Made by a program: the position numbers and the translations under genes | Assembly (NCBI GenBank): GCA_003427395.1 | Contig: BFEA01000030.1 | Span: forward strand, 2,231,051 to 2,269,295 | Direction of reading: 5' to 3' | DNA length: 38,245 nt | Source: Chara braunii | Lineage: Eukaryota > Streptophyta > Charophyceae > Charales > Characeae | Shown: one piece after another, positions 1-9,977 of the stretch | How positions within the stretch are numbered: position 1 is the stretch's first letter | Layout: each line of letters starts with the position of its first letter | Notes under the pieces: model-generated | Databases searched by the model: none | Seen by the model: the letters and a program-made list of their open reading frames with translations, nothing else | What the model was told of the DNA's origin: nothing

Positions 1-838
1 TCTTCCATGTTTTTTCTTTTCAAAATGTCAGAGAAATCACTTCTGGTTTTCTTTGGTTGTCGTTTCATTATGTGTTTCAGTTGACTTCATAAGTTCTGTC
101 TAGATGCAACTGCAGGTCCAGGCGGCAGTAGTTGCAACTGCAGATCCAGGCTGTGGTAGGCATTAAGTCCTTGCAAGCAGGGCAGGGATAAGGTAGGTTG
201 GATGCAAGCAGATGGTAGCATACATTCTACGTACATCTACGTGTCCTGCTATGGGCACTAAATGATTGAATTGCTTGTCCCTGTTGTTGTGTTAGGTAGT
301 TGCATTATAGTTTGTGTTTGGTCATATCATTCTTTCTTCTTTCTTTCTTTTTAAGTCCATCCTGCACGCTTGTGATGATGTACGTCTTTGAGATGAGATG
401 AGATTTGTGTCTTCTGACAGCGCCATGCTCGCAATTGCATTCGATGCCTCACTACGCCATGCTGTTTCAAACGATTTCTGTTTGGCTTTTTACTTCTTTT
501 TTGTTTGCCTCTGTGTCGTTTGGCCTCGCCACACCAGTCTTGGACAGTCGTTTTCACAGGACTGCAGCTCTAGAAACTTTTCAAAACCCCGAGCCGAAAA
601 TACGCAACTTGTGTTAGAACTTAAAATTCTTCTCCAAGAGCTGCAGTTCTTCTCCAACCTCGTGAAACACTTCAGTTCCTCACAGGACCCCTGCAACTCA
701 CGGGACCCTTGATTTCAAGTGTCTTCGGTTGACCCCTCACAGGACCCTTGATTTCAAGAGGCGTCAGCTGACACGTCTCGGAAAAAAAAAATTGGTCGTC
801 TTTTCCGCATCGTCTGCTTCGACCAAGAAGTGTGCTGT
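1..838. other. Non-genic sequence, no gene seen
   Basis: No reading frame here has recognisable protein features. The frames that exist are short and mutually overlapping. The one local structure is a 17-base direct repeat, GGACCCTTGATTTCAAG, at 703-719 and 742-758. The region ends where the first family II MITE begins. Confidence 0.6.
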
Positions 839-1048
839 TTAAACCACCTGAAATTTTTGACGACCGCCGAGCCTGGGAATGCCCTGCGTGTCCGGGGGGG
901 CGGGGGGGGAGGGGAGGAACGATGCAGAGGGGACCTCCTTTTGGCTGGAGGCACGAGCCGTTTGCTCTGGTAGGCTGACCCCAGAAACTTGTGGCCGCAT
1001 GCACACCACATTGGAGAAAAAAGGGTGGGAAACGTACTGGTGGTTTAA
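839..1048 (+). mobile_element. MITE family II, copy A
   Basis: The element runs from TTAAACCACC to GTACTGGTGGTTTAA, so its ends are inverted repeats bounded by TTAA. The interior keeps family features: GGGAATGCCCTGCGTGTCC near the left, a GGCTGG core, then a GGTAGGC-type word. The copy at 2711-2981 shares them in the same order. It is non-coding. The TTAA could be a piggyBac-like target duplication or part of the terminal repeat; the sequence does not decide. Confidence 0.7.
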
Positions 1049-1184
1049 TAGTCCCTCTTTCAAGCCTGCTGTGTCCGAGTGCCAGACGTGATGCGAGTGG
1101 GAAAAGAGGGATGAAGATCTGGATGTCGAGCAGGGCTGAGCTTGAAAGAGCTTTCAGGACTGCAGGGCTGGGTTGGCAACCCGC

Positions 1185-1279
1185 TGCTTCTGCCATGCCG
1201 GAGCTGACCAGATCAAACCGGTTGAGAGGTGGTTCAACCGGAATTCCAGTTGCTTCTGCCATGCCGGAGCTGACCAGAT
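1185..1279. repeat. 29-base direct repeat pair
   Basis: A 29-base word beginning TGCTTCTGCCATGCCGGAGC occurs identically at 1185-1213 and 1251-1279, 66 bases apart. The spacer contains AACCGGTT and GGTTCAACCGG, a small palindromic patch. There is no gene. It is probably a recent local duplication. Confidence 0.8.
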
Positions 1280-1282
1280 AAT

Positions 1283-1478
1283 ACCCCATCAGGGCCAGAA
1301 CATGAATTTGCACAATACCCTCACAGGGTAGATTGCAAAGATTCAAATCGTAGAAGGTATTGCACAAACTTTTGGAATTTTGGAGCGGTATTCTGCTCGA
1401 CCCACGACTTCCAGGCCTGTTTTAGCGTACACGTGAACTGACAGGGGGTTGCAGGGGTATTTTGCAAAATCTCGCTTT
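1283..1478. repeat. Diverged fragment related to MITE family IV
   Basis: The stretch has ATACCCC at the left and GGGGTATTTTGCAAAAT at the right, with repeated 'ttgcacaa' and 'attgcaaa' words between. The right end resembles the GGGTATTTTGCAAA end of the intact family IV element at 7204-7581. The similarity is partial. Confidence 0.35.
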
Positions 1479-1479
1479 G

Positions 1480-1978
1480 TTTTGATGTTTTTATGAAGGT
1501 GGAATTCTTTTCCGTGTATCGCCGATGCTACGTGTCAGCAGGTTGCAGCGATCGTCACGAACATTGGCCGCTGCAAGGGTTTCTAGAGCACCTGATGATG
1601 TAGACAATGGCATTCGATTGGATGCCCAGAGCTCTTGGGGAGTTATAACATCGGGACATTTGGAGTTGTAGGGGAGTGGAGGTGGCTTGAGCAGCATGCA
1701 TCTGCTGTGGTTTCTGTTCACTTTTTCGAATGTTATTGTGAGGGCGAATTCACATGAGGACTTTTTAAACTGGGCTCTGGACGTCCCTGAGCTCCAGATG
1801 TGTCCGGAGACGTCCTGGTCGGGTCGTAGTTGTGGTCAGATACATTTAAGATATGTGTGGTGCTAGTGTGAGTATGCTCTGAGAAGTGGGGCACAAATTT
1901 GACATCACTGCTGTTCGGTCTTCTGAAGTGATTGCGAAAGTGAAAGTATCGCGTTGCCTCTGCTGTGGTTGCTGCCAT
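1480..1978. other. Non-genic stretch
   Basis: Only short overlapping frames are present, without recognisable domains, and no structural repeat was seen. Confidence 0.5.
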
Positions 1979-2082
1979 TCTCCTGCAAATAGAACACATG
2001 GTCGTTGTAGCTGTATCTGGACTGAGAATTGCCCAAATACTGGTACAGCGAAGGTGATGTTCTATTCAGGGAAAGAAGGTGC
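1979..2082. mobile_element. Hairpin MITE family III, diverged copy
   Basis: This is an inverted-repeat element of about 104 bases. Inner arms AATAGAACA (1988-1996) and TGTTCTATT (2058-2066) match perfectly. The outer parts ('ttctcctgc' and 'cagggaaagaa') pair imperfectly. Interior words GTCGTTGTAGCTGTATC and GGTACAGC resemble the copy at 9221-9321. Confidence 0.55.
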
Positions 2083-2554
2083 TGGTGGGGATTCTTAAAC
2101 CGCAAGTGCACGGCCCCAGCCTTGCAGAAAGTTTTTGTTGCCACAAGCGAAACTCGGAGGGGCCGCATGGCGTGGGGCGCCATTGAAAAAAAAAAATTGG
2201 TGGCCTCCGAAGTGGTGTGGGTTTCGCGCTGACCGCTGGGGGCAGATGTGTGGTGTACTGGCGCTTTAAGGCGATACTCACAGTAGCACATTCAGAAATG
2301 TATCTGACTGCAATGGCAGCCAGACTCCGATGCATCTGACTGGAATCTTCTCCAGCCATATCAGGGGTGATTCTTCATTTTTCTAACATGTATGTGAAAG
2401 TGTAATTTGCCAGCTATTTCGTCTCAAGGAAAGTCTTTGTTAAACCACCCGTACTCCCTTTCCCCATGAATAGACTGGAGCATGTCTCAAACAAACAAAA
2501 AAAAAAAAAAAAAAAAAAAATCTCTTTCCCAGATTTTAAGTTTTGACGTGGCGG
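2083..2554. other. Non-genic stretch with A-tract and MITE end fragment
   Basis: There is no gene. An isolated TTAAACCACCCGTACT at 2440-2455 looks like one end of the family I/II elements. A long A-tract lies at 2494-2520, preceded by a 'caaacaaac' lead-in, as in retroposon tails. No RNA polymerase III boxes were found, so a SINE is not called. Confidence 0.4.
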
Positions 2555-2715
2555 TTAAACCACCAGTACTTGGCCCAGCTATCGGCCGAGGAAAAAAAAA
2601 AAGAGTAGAAACGTTTCTAGTCGGATGAATTTGGGCGCTCTTGTAGTAGCCCGTACATTTCCTAGAATCGTGGTGCGTCAACGGGCCGCGACTCTAGGAA
2701 GTACTGGTGGTTTAA
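2555..2715 (+). mobile_element. MITE family I, copy 1
   Basis: TTAAACCACCAGTACTTGG at 2555-2573 is inverted as GAAGTACTGGTGGTTTAA ending at 2715. The interior is shared with the copies at 5914-6083 (opposite orientation) and 10338-10501: a 'cagctatcggccg' word, a short A-run, then GTAGAAACGTTTCTAGTCGG. It is non-coding. Its right terminal repeat abuts the family II element that follows. Confidence 0.8.
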
Positions 2716-2981
2716 GTCACCAGCACCTTCGACCATGGAGTGCTGTGGAAATGCCCTGTGTGCCCAAAAGAAAAGTGAAGGGGGGCAGGCCTTCTTTTTG
2801 TTGGCCAGGCCAGCCATTCTCCTCCGGTTGCCCAACACCCAAACTGCAGGAGATGCGGTGCAGGCCTTCTTAGGGCTGGTGCTGCCAGCCATTTTGCTCA
2901 TGGTAGCCCAACCGCAGAAATTCACGACGCAGAAATGGCTCGGTCGAAAAAGAAATGGCTGGGCGACGTACTGGTGGTTTA
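2711..2981 (+). mobile_element. MITE family II, copy B, with internal partial duplication
   Basis: It starts at the TTAA shared with the family I copy (TTAAGTCACCAGCACC) and ends GTACTGGTGGTTTA. The core is duplicated. 'Gcaggccttctt', then a GGCCAGGCCAGCCATT-like or GGCTGGTGCTGCCAGCC palindrome, then a 'gcccaac' word, occurs around 2786-2845 and again around 2860-2915. This makes it longer than its relatives. Confidence 0.75.
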
Positions 2982-3154
2982 GCCCGCGCCCTGCTTTTGC
3001 AGGGGCTCATGCAAAGCAGGGGCTCAGGCTACCTGACCAAAACGACTTGCAACGCCAGGCAAAATGCAAATATTATTATTATATAATAAAAATAAATAAT
3101 AGAAATAATATTTTCCATACAGAGAATAGAAAAAGTTGTTAGCCAACCAACAAA
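2982..3154. other. Short non-genic stretch before the LINE
   Basis: It contains an A/T-rich run of 'tatta' and 'aataa' words (3069-3110) and no gene. The target-site copy of the LINE begins at 3155. Confidence 0.5.
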
Positions 3155-3163
3155 GACGAGGAG
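3155..3163. repeat. Left target-site duplication of the LINE
   Basis: GACGAGGAG here matches GACGAGGAG at 5051-5059, immediately after the LINE poly(A) tail. The match extends to 12 bases if three preceding A residues are counted, which overlap the tail on the right side. Confidence 0.75.
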
Positions 3164-4556
3164 CAAGCTGTTCCCTTCAGATAGACCGCGACCTTCAACG
3201 CTACACGAAGTGTTAAACCAGTATCGTTTTGAGAATCCTGGGATTGTAAAGGAAGATGGAACCCCCTTCATGGCAGACAGCTCTAGAGGGTCCTTCGGAA
3301 GAATATGGGTAGAGAAAGGAGTTATCCAGATAAAAGACGTATGGGATCAGACAAGCGGCTGCTGGATGCAGGAGAATCAGTTGCGGAAGCTACTTCCTCG
3401 CTGCCAGAATGTGGAGTGGCATTTTTCGGAGACTAGGAAAGCCATACCGGATTTTTGGATGACTATTCTGCGGAATGCAAAGGACCCCCAGGCTGGGACC
3501 TGGCTAAAAGACCCCGATACACCCGGATCCTTTTTACGGGTGATAGGACCGGAGATCCCTCATGGGACCAAGGTTCAGGTGTGGCACACATTCACGGACA
3601 GAAAATTGATTACATGCTTGAGACATACGGGTAAGAAGGTGGTGGCTTCTACTGGGGTTTTTGAGGAAAGCAGAATCTGAATCTGGGCGCCAGACCCTGA
3701 GGGCAAAGGCAAAATACAAATCTTGTATGAGGATGCCTCGGATATATCAATTGAGCCTCTGCAGTTTGGCTGGGCAGGCCTAGACTCGCCATCCTCCTTT
3801 TCCCCGATTTTTCAATATAAACCAAGATGGGGGGTGAAGATCCTCAGAGCAAAGGGCAAGAAGCAGCCTATCTCCATCGCTGTGGAGCGCCTGAGGAAGG
3901 AACCTGGATTTGAAGCGGGCTCAGTGGACCTCTCCAAGTTGTGGAAAGCCTTAAAATTTATTCCATCTCAGAGACAGGCTAGTCTGCAATGGCTACAATG
4001 GCTCCTAGCTACTCCATCGGCCAAATGGCTCTCGGACAAAGGTATGGCAGTGGATGTGCAATGTGTTCGCTGTCAATGGGGGTGGGAGACAGCCACGCAT
4101 ATTTGGCTGTATTGCCCAGTTTCTCTCCAAGTCTGGAACTGGTGGCAAGTTCATCGGCAGAATTGGACTAAGAGTGAATTCCCCTGGTCCCATGAATGGA
4201 TTTTGTTTGGGGCCGCTCCGGTTGAAATGGATTTGAACGTAGGATGGGGTTATATTGCATTGGTATGTAGAGGAGTTATAATGGAAACTATCTGGAGAGG
4301 AAGAAACAGGGCAGTATTTAGCAAGGAGAGGTGTTCTTTTCATAGGATGGTGGCTGAGATAAAAAGTCAGATTCGATTAGCTATTAAGGTAGATTGGAGG
4401 GAATCTAAGAGCCAGGGGGAAAAAAAACACAGGGCTTGGCTGGCCGAAGCTTGGCTCAAAAATAGCCTGTTAGCCTCTGTCTCCTCGGAAGGAACCTTGA
4501 ACGTCTGTACCTGGCTGCAGCAGAATATCTTAGACGATGCGGCCAATAGGCCGTGA
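3164..4556 (+). pseudogene. LINE ORF2 C-terminal fragment with zf-RVT zinc knuckle
   Basis: One frame is open from the truncation point to 4556 apart from a single TGA at 3678-3680, giving about 460 codons. The first half (3210-3680) has the 'GRIWVEKGVIQIKDVW' segment typical of the region after the LINE reverse-transcriptase core. The second half (3723-4556) carries the zf-RVT motif: CVRC, then ETATHIWLYC, then W. The spacing C-x2-C...H-x4-C is what this plant-type LINE family shows. Several Trp residues follow in QVWNWW. The catalytic YxDD region is missing because of the 5' truncation. The TGA confirms decay. In an intact element this domain would belong to the enzyme performing target-primed reverse transcription. 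Confidence 0.85.
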
Positions 4557-5050
4557 TAGGTGATAGGCCCGGGTACCTTTTGGGTCATTTTAGGCCTGAT
4601 GGAAACAAATAGACGGAGCTTGGATAAGGGAAATGGTTGGGGGTTAATTGGTCCGGATACGTTTGTTTTTGCCTTAGTTGCTTTTGGTGATCACAAATTG
4701 TTGTCGGACAGTGTTTTCCTGTGAACCGGAAAAGTTAGTGCCGTGTTAGGCCTGTAGGGTTAGCGGTAGTGTAAGTAGCTTATCATAAGAAAGTAGGATG
4801 TTGATTCGGAGGAATATGTAGAGATAGAATTGTCTTTGTCTCTATGAGGATGCACAGCTACTTCTTAGGATAGGCAGTGGTTTTGTTTTTGTGTCTCCAG
4901 TGCTCACTGGGTCCTCTTGGTCCCGTAAAAAGCTAAACTGGCTGAGGCTGCCAGGATAACTCCGGGTTGAGATGTGAGGTCCCTGGCCTCGTGTGGATTT
5001 TATGAATGAAGAAGGTTTTGATTTTTAAAAAAAGAAAAAAAAAAAAAAAA
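3164..5050 (+). mobile_element. 5'-truncated LINE (L1-type non-LTR retrotransposon)
   Basis: The element consists of the 3' end of an ORF2, about 470 bases of 3' UTR and an A-rich tail (5027-5050). A 9-12 base target duplication brackets it. Truncation removed endonuclease and reverse-transcriptase catalytic motifs, as is common in target-primed insertions. It is inactive: no promoter, no catalytic domain, and an in-frame stop. Confidence 0.85.
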
Positions 5051-5059
5051 GACGAGGAG
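5051..5059. repeat. Right target-site duplication of the LINE
   Basis: GACGAGGAG directly after the poly(A) tail is identical to 3155-3163. Confidence 0.75.
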
Positions 5060-5265
5060 GATGTTTCTCGCTGATCGTTTTTGTAGTGATTCGTTTTTCG
5101 TTTTTGGCGCACTGCAGCGATCTGGGCCTTGCTGATCGTTTTCTGGTAGTCTTGCATCTGTGTAGCACTCTCCCACAGGCTTGCTTGTGCGCAGATGGGG
5201 CACTCTTCTGCCTCTTTCATCCATTATGATAGTCTTGTATGATGACGAGGTGGTATATAGCTCTT

Positions 5266-5374
5266 ACCTTCTTCCGCTGAAAATAATGCACCCTGTGAAT
5301 GAATGAATGCAAGCTACATTTCCGGTCTGGTACGACCGTAATGAGGGTGTGTGCTGTGGTCAGGGGAAGACGGT
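5266..5374. mobile_element. Hairpin MITE family III
   Basis: The left arm starts ACCTTCTTCCGCTGAAAATA and ends TGCACCCT. The right arm starts AGGGTGTGTGCTG and ends GGGGAAGACGGT. The centre (gcaagctacatttccggtctggtacgaccg, by position 5310-5339) resembles the centre of the copy at 9370-9474. It is non-coding. Confidence 0.7.
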
Positions 5375-5741
5375 TTATTTTGAGTGTGTCCAAGGGGGGC
5401 GGAGGGTCGAGGAGGGAGGGAATCGCGTACTACCTCAGTGTGTCCGCAGGTTGGTGTCCGTTTTCCAACGGATGGATGTCCGAAGACTCTGAAAGACTAC
5501 GGCATGTGGTGGATATCGACTTTGGAATATAAAGTCTGGGGCGAAATGGCAAAACCGCCGGTACGTTTCCCAGCTAGAATAACATTGAAGACGTGGTGTG
5601 CCTGCCCCCACATCTCTTGGGAAGCAAGCACTGGGGCGCTGTTTCGCTGGACACCCCGTCCGGACAAAAGGGGTCCCGCATGTGAGCTGTTTTCCTTGGA
5701 TGGATGTGTTCCTGCCGTGGACTTTTGCGGGATTGACAGCG
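5375..5741. other. Non-genic stretch between hairpin MITEs
   Basis: Several overlapping frames exist on both strands, none with a domain or composition that distinguishes it from chance. No gene is called. Confidence 0.45.
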
Positions 5742-5847
5742 CTACCGTCTTCACCCGAATAGAATGCCCGGTCATTCCAGAGAACTGTATTTGGCACAAC
5801 TTTCGGTCCAGATGCAGCGATAATGACCGGGCGTTCTAAGACGGTAG
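5742..5847. mobile_element. Hairpin MITE family III, variant arms
   Basis: The left arm begins CTACCGTCTTCACCCGAATA and reaches CCCGGTCATT at 5776. The right arm begins AATGACCGGGCGTTCT (5822) and ends AAGACGGTAG (5847). The inner arm bases differ from the 9370 and 9682 copies in both arms at once, so base pairing is kept. Confidence 0.65.
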
Positions 5848-5913
5848 GTCCCTCGGCACTGACCGGAGGTGGCGGAGTGTTTGCGATGGTAGGGGTGACG
5901 ATGGAAAGCGTTG

Positions 5914-6083
5914 TTAAACCACTGCAGCAGTACTTCATAAAGTCGTGCCCGTTAATTAACAAGCCACACAATTTTAGGAAACTTACGGGCCACTACAGGA
6001 GCGCCCAGATTCATCCGACTAGAAACATTTCTACTCTTTTTTTTTTTCCGCGGCCGATAGCTGGGCAAGTACTGGTGGTTTAA
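5914..6083 (-). mobile_element. MITE family I, copy 2 (inverted)
   Basis: It is the reverse complement of the 2555-2715 family. GCGCCCAGATTCATCC, 'gactagaaacatttctactc' and 'cggccgatagctggg' appear in order. The right end TACTGGTGGTTTAA abuts the next family II element and shares TTAA at 6080-6083. Confidence 0.75.
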
Positions 6084-6283
6084 ACCACCAGTTCACTCGG
6101 GGCCGGACGCAACTCACTGCGTGCCAATCTTTGCCCAACTGCTGGCGGCGTACTTGTATTTGTTTTTGGCTGGCTCCGCCAGCTGTTGTGGCCCGGTAGG
6201 CCGCGGAGGTACGGTACGAAATCTCCGGAGTAGGCAAAGAACCATTTTTCCACAAGGCCGGGGCCGTGTACTGGCAGTTCGAA
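6080..6283 (+). mobile_element. MITE family II, copy C
   Basis: It begins TTAAACCACCAGTTC and ends at the degenerate GTACTGGCAGTTCGAA. The interior GGCTGGCTCCGCCAGC palindrome is followed by a 'cccggtaggccgc' word, the family II signature. Confidence 0.7.
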
Positions 6284-6558
6284 CCACCAGTCGAAAAAGC
6301 TCGTCGACTCGACAAAGCTCGTCGACTCGGGCCGGGGCCGGCAGTGAAGACAGAACTTGGTGAAGGCCACCATGAGAAGTCCCAGTTGGGGGCTCATGTG
6401 CCTTGGGTTCGTCAACTCAAACTTCGACTGAACTGGTGTTTTACACCGCGAGTACCTATACCACGTTTTTAGGCAGTGGGTGAACCGCTGCGTCGCGCGG
6501 GTCTGTGTGCGTGCATTTGCGTCAGAGGGGGTGTAAGACCCCCTGAGGTACCGGTGTT

Positions 6559-6731
6559 CTAAACCACCGGCACGTCTCCCAGCCATATTTCTCCGACGCG
6601 GCTGCACGCCCGCTACAACTTCCGGGAGTGGGCTGCCGCAGTAAAATGGCTGGCTCCACCAGCCAAAAGTATGCCTGGACCTGGTCTTTTTTTTCTTGGC
6701 ACGCAGGGCACATTTCAAGTGCGGTGGCTTT
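6559..6731 (-). mobile_element. MITE family II, copy D (inverted)
   Basis: The left end is CTAAACCACCGGCACG and the right end is a weak GTGCGGTGGCTTTT. In reverse orientation it matches copy B: a 'cccagccat' word, GGGCTGCCGCAGTAAAATGG, the GGCTCCACCAGCC palindrome, and a 'ggcacgcagggca' word. Confidence 0.6.
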
Positions 6732-6832
6732 TCACGGGCAAGCGAAGTTGGACAAAGGTGTGTGTTCAATAACGAAATTGATCTTCATATATTATTTGTC
6801 TTTGAATCGAAACTTCCGTCTGACAAAGGTGT

Positions 6833-7203
6833 GTGTATTCACGATTTGCAATTTGCAATTTGAACTCGTTACCTGTTTGCTAACAGTTGCTTGTGTAGTG
6901 TTCGTCCATATGGGCTCCCCTTTTTTTTTTTTTGTAGGGATAATTTGTGAAATAAGTTGAGTGTATTCACGGTTTGCACTTCACAATTTGAACTCGTTAC
7001 CTGTTTGCTAACAGTTGCAGGTGTAGTGTTCGTCCATATGGGCTGCCTTTTTTTTTTTTTTTTTTTTTTTTCTTCAGGGGATAATTTCAATTAATTTGTA
7101 AAATACCGCCATAAGTTGAGTGTATTCACGGTTTGCACTTAACAATTTGAACTCGTTCCTGTTTGCTAACAGTTGCAGGTGTAGTGTTCGTCCATATGGG
7201 AAT
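6833..7203 (+). repeat. Tandem repeat, three diverged units
   Basis: GTGTATTCAC starts units at 6833, 6961 and 7120. Each contains 'caatttgaactcgtt', 'cctgtttgctaacagttg' and 'gtgttcgtccatatggg'. Units 1 and 2 are 128 and 159 bases. The difference is T-tract length and a few extra bases. Each unit ends with GGGATAATTT and a 'ataagttgag' word resembling the left terminus of family IV. The array may therefore have grown around that element end. Confidence 0.8.
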
Positions 7204-7581
7204 AGGGATAATTTGTAAAATGCCCGCATAAGTTGAGATACATGCCAAAAATGCCCCTAAAAGATGTGGGTAAAGCGGAATGACCGAAAAAATATTTTGT
7301 GAAATACCCCTGGCGTCAGTTGGACTCACAGCTTTGCAATATATCCCTACCGGGTACCGTCCAACTTTGCGAAATGCCCCAGTACTTGCCAACTTCTCCC
7401 AGGGGCTATTGCAAAAGGCCAAGGCCCAAACCGGGATGTCCAGATTGCAAAGTTGCACACCCGTCTGACAGGGGCACACCACAAGGATTTTGGCCCAAAA
7501 GGGCATTCCGCTCTACCCACATCTTGCAGGGGCATTTTGGCACAAATCTCAACTTATGAGGGTATTTTGCAAACTATCCCT
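7204..7581. mobile_element. MITE family IV, 378 bp with long inverted termini
   Basis: The ends are AGGGATAATTTGTAAAATGC and GGGTATTTTGCAAACTATCCCT (split here as GGGTATTTTGCAAAC plus TATCCCT). Inversion continues inward for about 70 bases through 'aagttgagat'/'atctcaactt', 'aatgcccct'/'aggggcatt' and 'gatgtgggta'/'tacccacatc'. The middle has no coding potential. Confidence 0.8.
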
Positions 7582-7896
7582 TTTTTTTTATAGCACCACC
7601 TTTTCTTGTTGTCGAAACAGGGCCACCGCCTCGAGATATCGTCCTCTCTCTTGATCCAGCCCATGTGGATGCTGATAAGCAGAACAAGGTCGAAGCCGGA
7701 TGGATGGAATCAGATTAAGTGAAATTTCTCTGAAATATTCGGAGGCAGTCGGCGCAATGATGATGCATCTCTTCTTTATTCTCTTCTTCTTCGTCGTCTT
7801 CTTTCGGTCAAACAGCTTCGCTCTCTGGTTTTGGCCCAAAAATGAAGGAAGTACAAAACGACGGCAGCATGGTAAAATTTAAACAAGCGCAAAATG

Positions 7897-7904
<8 letters not shown>
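7582..7904. other. Non-genic stretch
   Basis: No gene, repeat or structured element was recognised here. Confidence 0.5.
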
Positions 7905-7954
<50 letters not shown>

Positions 7955-7964
7955 GGGGAGGGGT

Positions 7965-7995
<31 letters not shown>

Positions 7996-8011
7996 GGGGG
8001 GAGGGAGAAGG
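7905..8011 (+). repeat. Poly(A) run of 46 followed by G-rich tract
   Basis: An uninterrupted A-run (7905-7950) is followed by about 60 bases that are almost all G with a few A and one T. The G tract could form quadruplex structures on this strand. Assembly or sequencing error is common in such runs, so exact lengths are unreliable. Confidence 0.85.
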
Positions 8012-9220
8012 AGAAGAAAGGAGCCTAACAATGGGAGGTGTGACCAGATATACTGGCCTCTATTCTATCTCTGTTTCCATAATTTCCATAGCCCCGAGTT
8101 TTTTATGCCGATTGATCTTTTTTATCCTTTTATTTTTGCAATGATGATTGAAGCGTGGGCGAAACGAAGTTGAACCACCAGTACTTGGGCCAGCTGTCGG
8201 CCGTGGGCTTGTTCGTTAACGCGCTGGGCTGCCGGTGGGTCGGGCAGTGAACGCCCGGTTGCCCTGAAAAGAAGTGAAAAGACAGGAGAATAAGAAGAAA
8301 AAAAAAGGGGATAGTAGTCTGAGAGGCTGTGGAAACGCTGGTAGAGTAGTACGAAATAAATGAATCATTCTACTGAAAGTGGTGATTTTCATGATTTTTT
8401 TTTTTTTTTTGCTCATCTTTTAGTCCCCTGCCAGTGAGGCAGGGCGTGTGTTCCGTGATCTGCTCCAATGGGCGTACTCACACTGAGACATCGAAGAATG
8501 TATCCAACCAATATTAGGACCGCAGGGATGTTTCTTTTATTTTTGTTTTCTTTCATTTATTTCGTTGATTCTTTTCTTTTTTTTTTTCTTTTTTTTTTTT
8601 AACCATTCAGATTCATTTCACGAGAACAAGTTGTCTGAAGCCTGGGTCCTCACAATTCAACCCGGAGTTTTCCCGGCAGCATCAGCCGGTTTGGCTTTTT
8701 ACAGGACCCCAAGGGACCCGGATTCCACATGTAATCACATTCACTGAACTGAGAAGAAGAAGCTTAATTCCATTCCTGACCAACAGTCGTTCAGCCCGTG
8801 TCATTGGGCCTACTGCACCGAAATCCCCCTACTCCCCTCACCTCCGTTCTCCCCTATCCTATCTGCGTATCCTATCTACCTATGTACGTATTAAATCTAC
8901 CTACTGTACCCCGCCCAAAACTCCCCTACTCTGACATCCAGACATCCTCTACGAACGCTTGAATCCCCTACACCCCTACTCGGTTAACTCCCAACAGGCC
9001 GGTACCTCGACCCTCAGTACCGCCCCCCGAGTCCAATACGACTCAGCTTCTACTCTGTCTCCTCTGTAGCCCGTGGCTTCGGTCCTCCTGCGAACCTATA
9101 CGCAGGACCGAGGAGCCAGGTCCTTATTTTGTTAATTCTGGAATTTCTGAGAACACAGAGACGCTTCTTTTCTTTTTTTTGTCTTTTTGTGCTCTCCGAG
9201 TCTAGATCCTGACAACTATG
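8012..9220. other. Non-genic stretch with one MITE end fragment
   Basis: There is no gene. TTGAACCACCAGTACTTGGG at 8169-8188, continuing to about 8208, is the left end of a family I element without its partner. Around 8800-9030 the plus strand is C-rich, with repeated 'tctacc' and 'cccctac' words, but no ordered repeat. Confidence 0.45.
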
Positions 9221-9321
9221 TTCTTCGCCTGAATACAACGTATGGTCATGATAGCTGTATCTAGACAGAAAGATGCCTCAAATACAGCTATAATGACCGT
9301 ACGTTGTATTCGGGGGAAGAA
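9221..9321. mobile_element. Hairpin MITE family III, long near-perfect arms
   Basis: Arms of about 40 bases (9221-9260 and 9282-9321) pair with few mismatches. GAATACAACGTA faces TACGTTGTATTC, and GGTCAT and ATAGCTGTAT face ATACAGCTAT and ATGACC. The loop is about 21 bases. Confidence 0.75.
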
Positions 9322-9369
9322 GGTAGGGAACGGTGCTGATACACCCTCACGAGGAGCGTGGTCCCACTG

Positions 9370-9474
9370 CCGTCTTCCCCCGAACATAACGCACCCTGAA
9401 AAGGAAAGAATACAAGGTATGTTTCCGGCCAGGTACAGTCAGAATGAGGGTGCGTTGTGTTGGGGGGAAGAGGG
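9370..9474. mobile_element. Hairpin MITE family III
   Basis: The left arm CCGTCTTCCCCCGAACATAA plus CGCACCCT (9370-9397) faces the right arm AGGGTGCGTTGTGTTGGGGG and GAAGAGGG (9447-9474). The 49-base centre matches that of 5266-5374. Confidence 0.75.
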
Positions 9475-9681
9475 TAGCAAAAAGGATAGGATCGAGCTCC
9501 TGAATCTGGATGTGTTTTAAGCACAGATGCAGAAAAGCAGTTCAATCTTGATACCCTGCCCATTTCCTTAAACTCGCCCAGATTCAGGCATTCGATCCGA
9601 TCCTCTTTGCTAGTGGGACCACGCCCCAGGGGCACGCTCACACTACGACTTGGGAGAATATATGGAACTGCTTTCACGTCC

Positions 9682-9792
9682 CTACCGTCGTCCCCAGAAC
9701 ACAACGCACCCTTATTTTGGCTGTTTCTGGCCGGCAATATAGCTTGTATACATTCATTTCTAGGGTGCGTTATGTTCGGGGGAAGACGGTAG
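9682..9792. mobile_element. Hairpin MITE family III, opposite orientation
   Basis: The left arm (9682-9712) begins CTACCGTCGTCCCCAGAACA. The right arm (9762-9792) begins AGGGTGCGTTATGTTCGGGG. The centre is the inverted form of the 9370 copy ('tttctggccggcaatat'). Confidence 0.75.
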
Positions 9793-9920
9793 CGTTGTTT
9801 CTCTTTTTTTCTTTTTTAAGCTACTGGGTTTTTTCTTTTTCTACGGTAGCGTTATTTTTAGGGTGCGTTATGTTCGGGGGAAGACGGTTTTTTCTTTTTT
9901 TCTTTTTTAAGCTACTGGGT
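9762..9920 (+). repeat. Direct duplication of a MITE III arm and T-rich flank
   Basis: The arm AGGGTGCGTTATGTTCGGGG plus flank ending 'ttaagctactgggt' occurs at 9762-9829 and again at 9860-9920. The second copy has lost its hairpin partner, so this is a segmental duplication, not an independent insertion. Confidence 0.7.
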
Positions 9921-9977
9921 CTTTTTTTCATTTTTAGGCCGCCTCGGCATACCGGTCACCCGAGGGTTGGCCTGCAT

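Noticed and set aside
672-1367. 231-codon minus-strand frame
   Set aside because: It runs across a MITE II copy and the 29-base direct repeats, which give it a repeated 'GMAEA' segment. No domain or conservation supports a gene.
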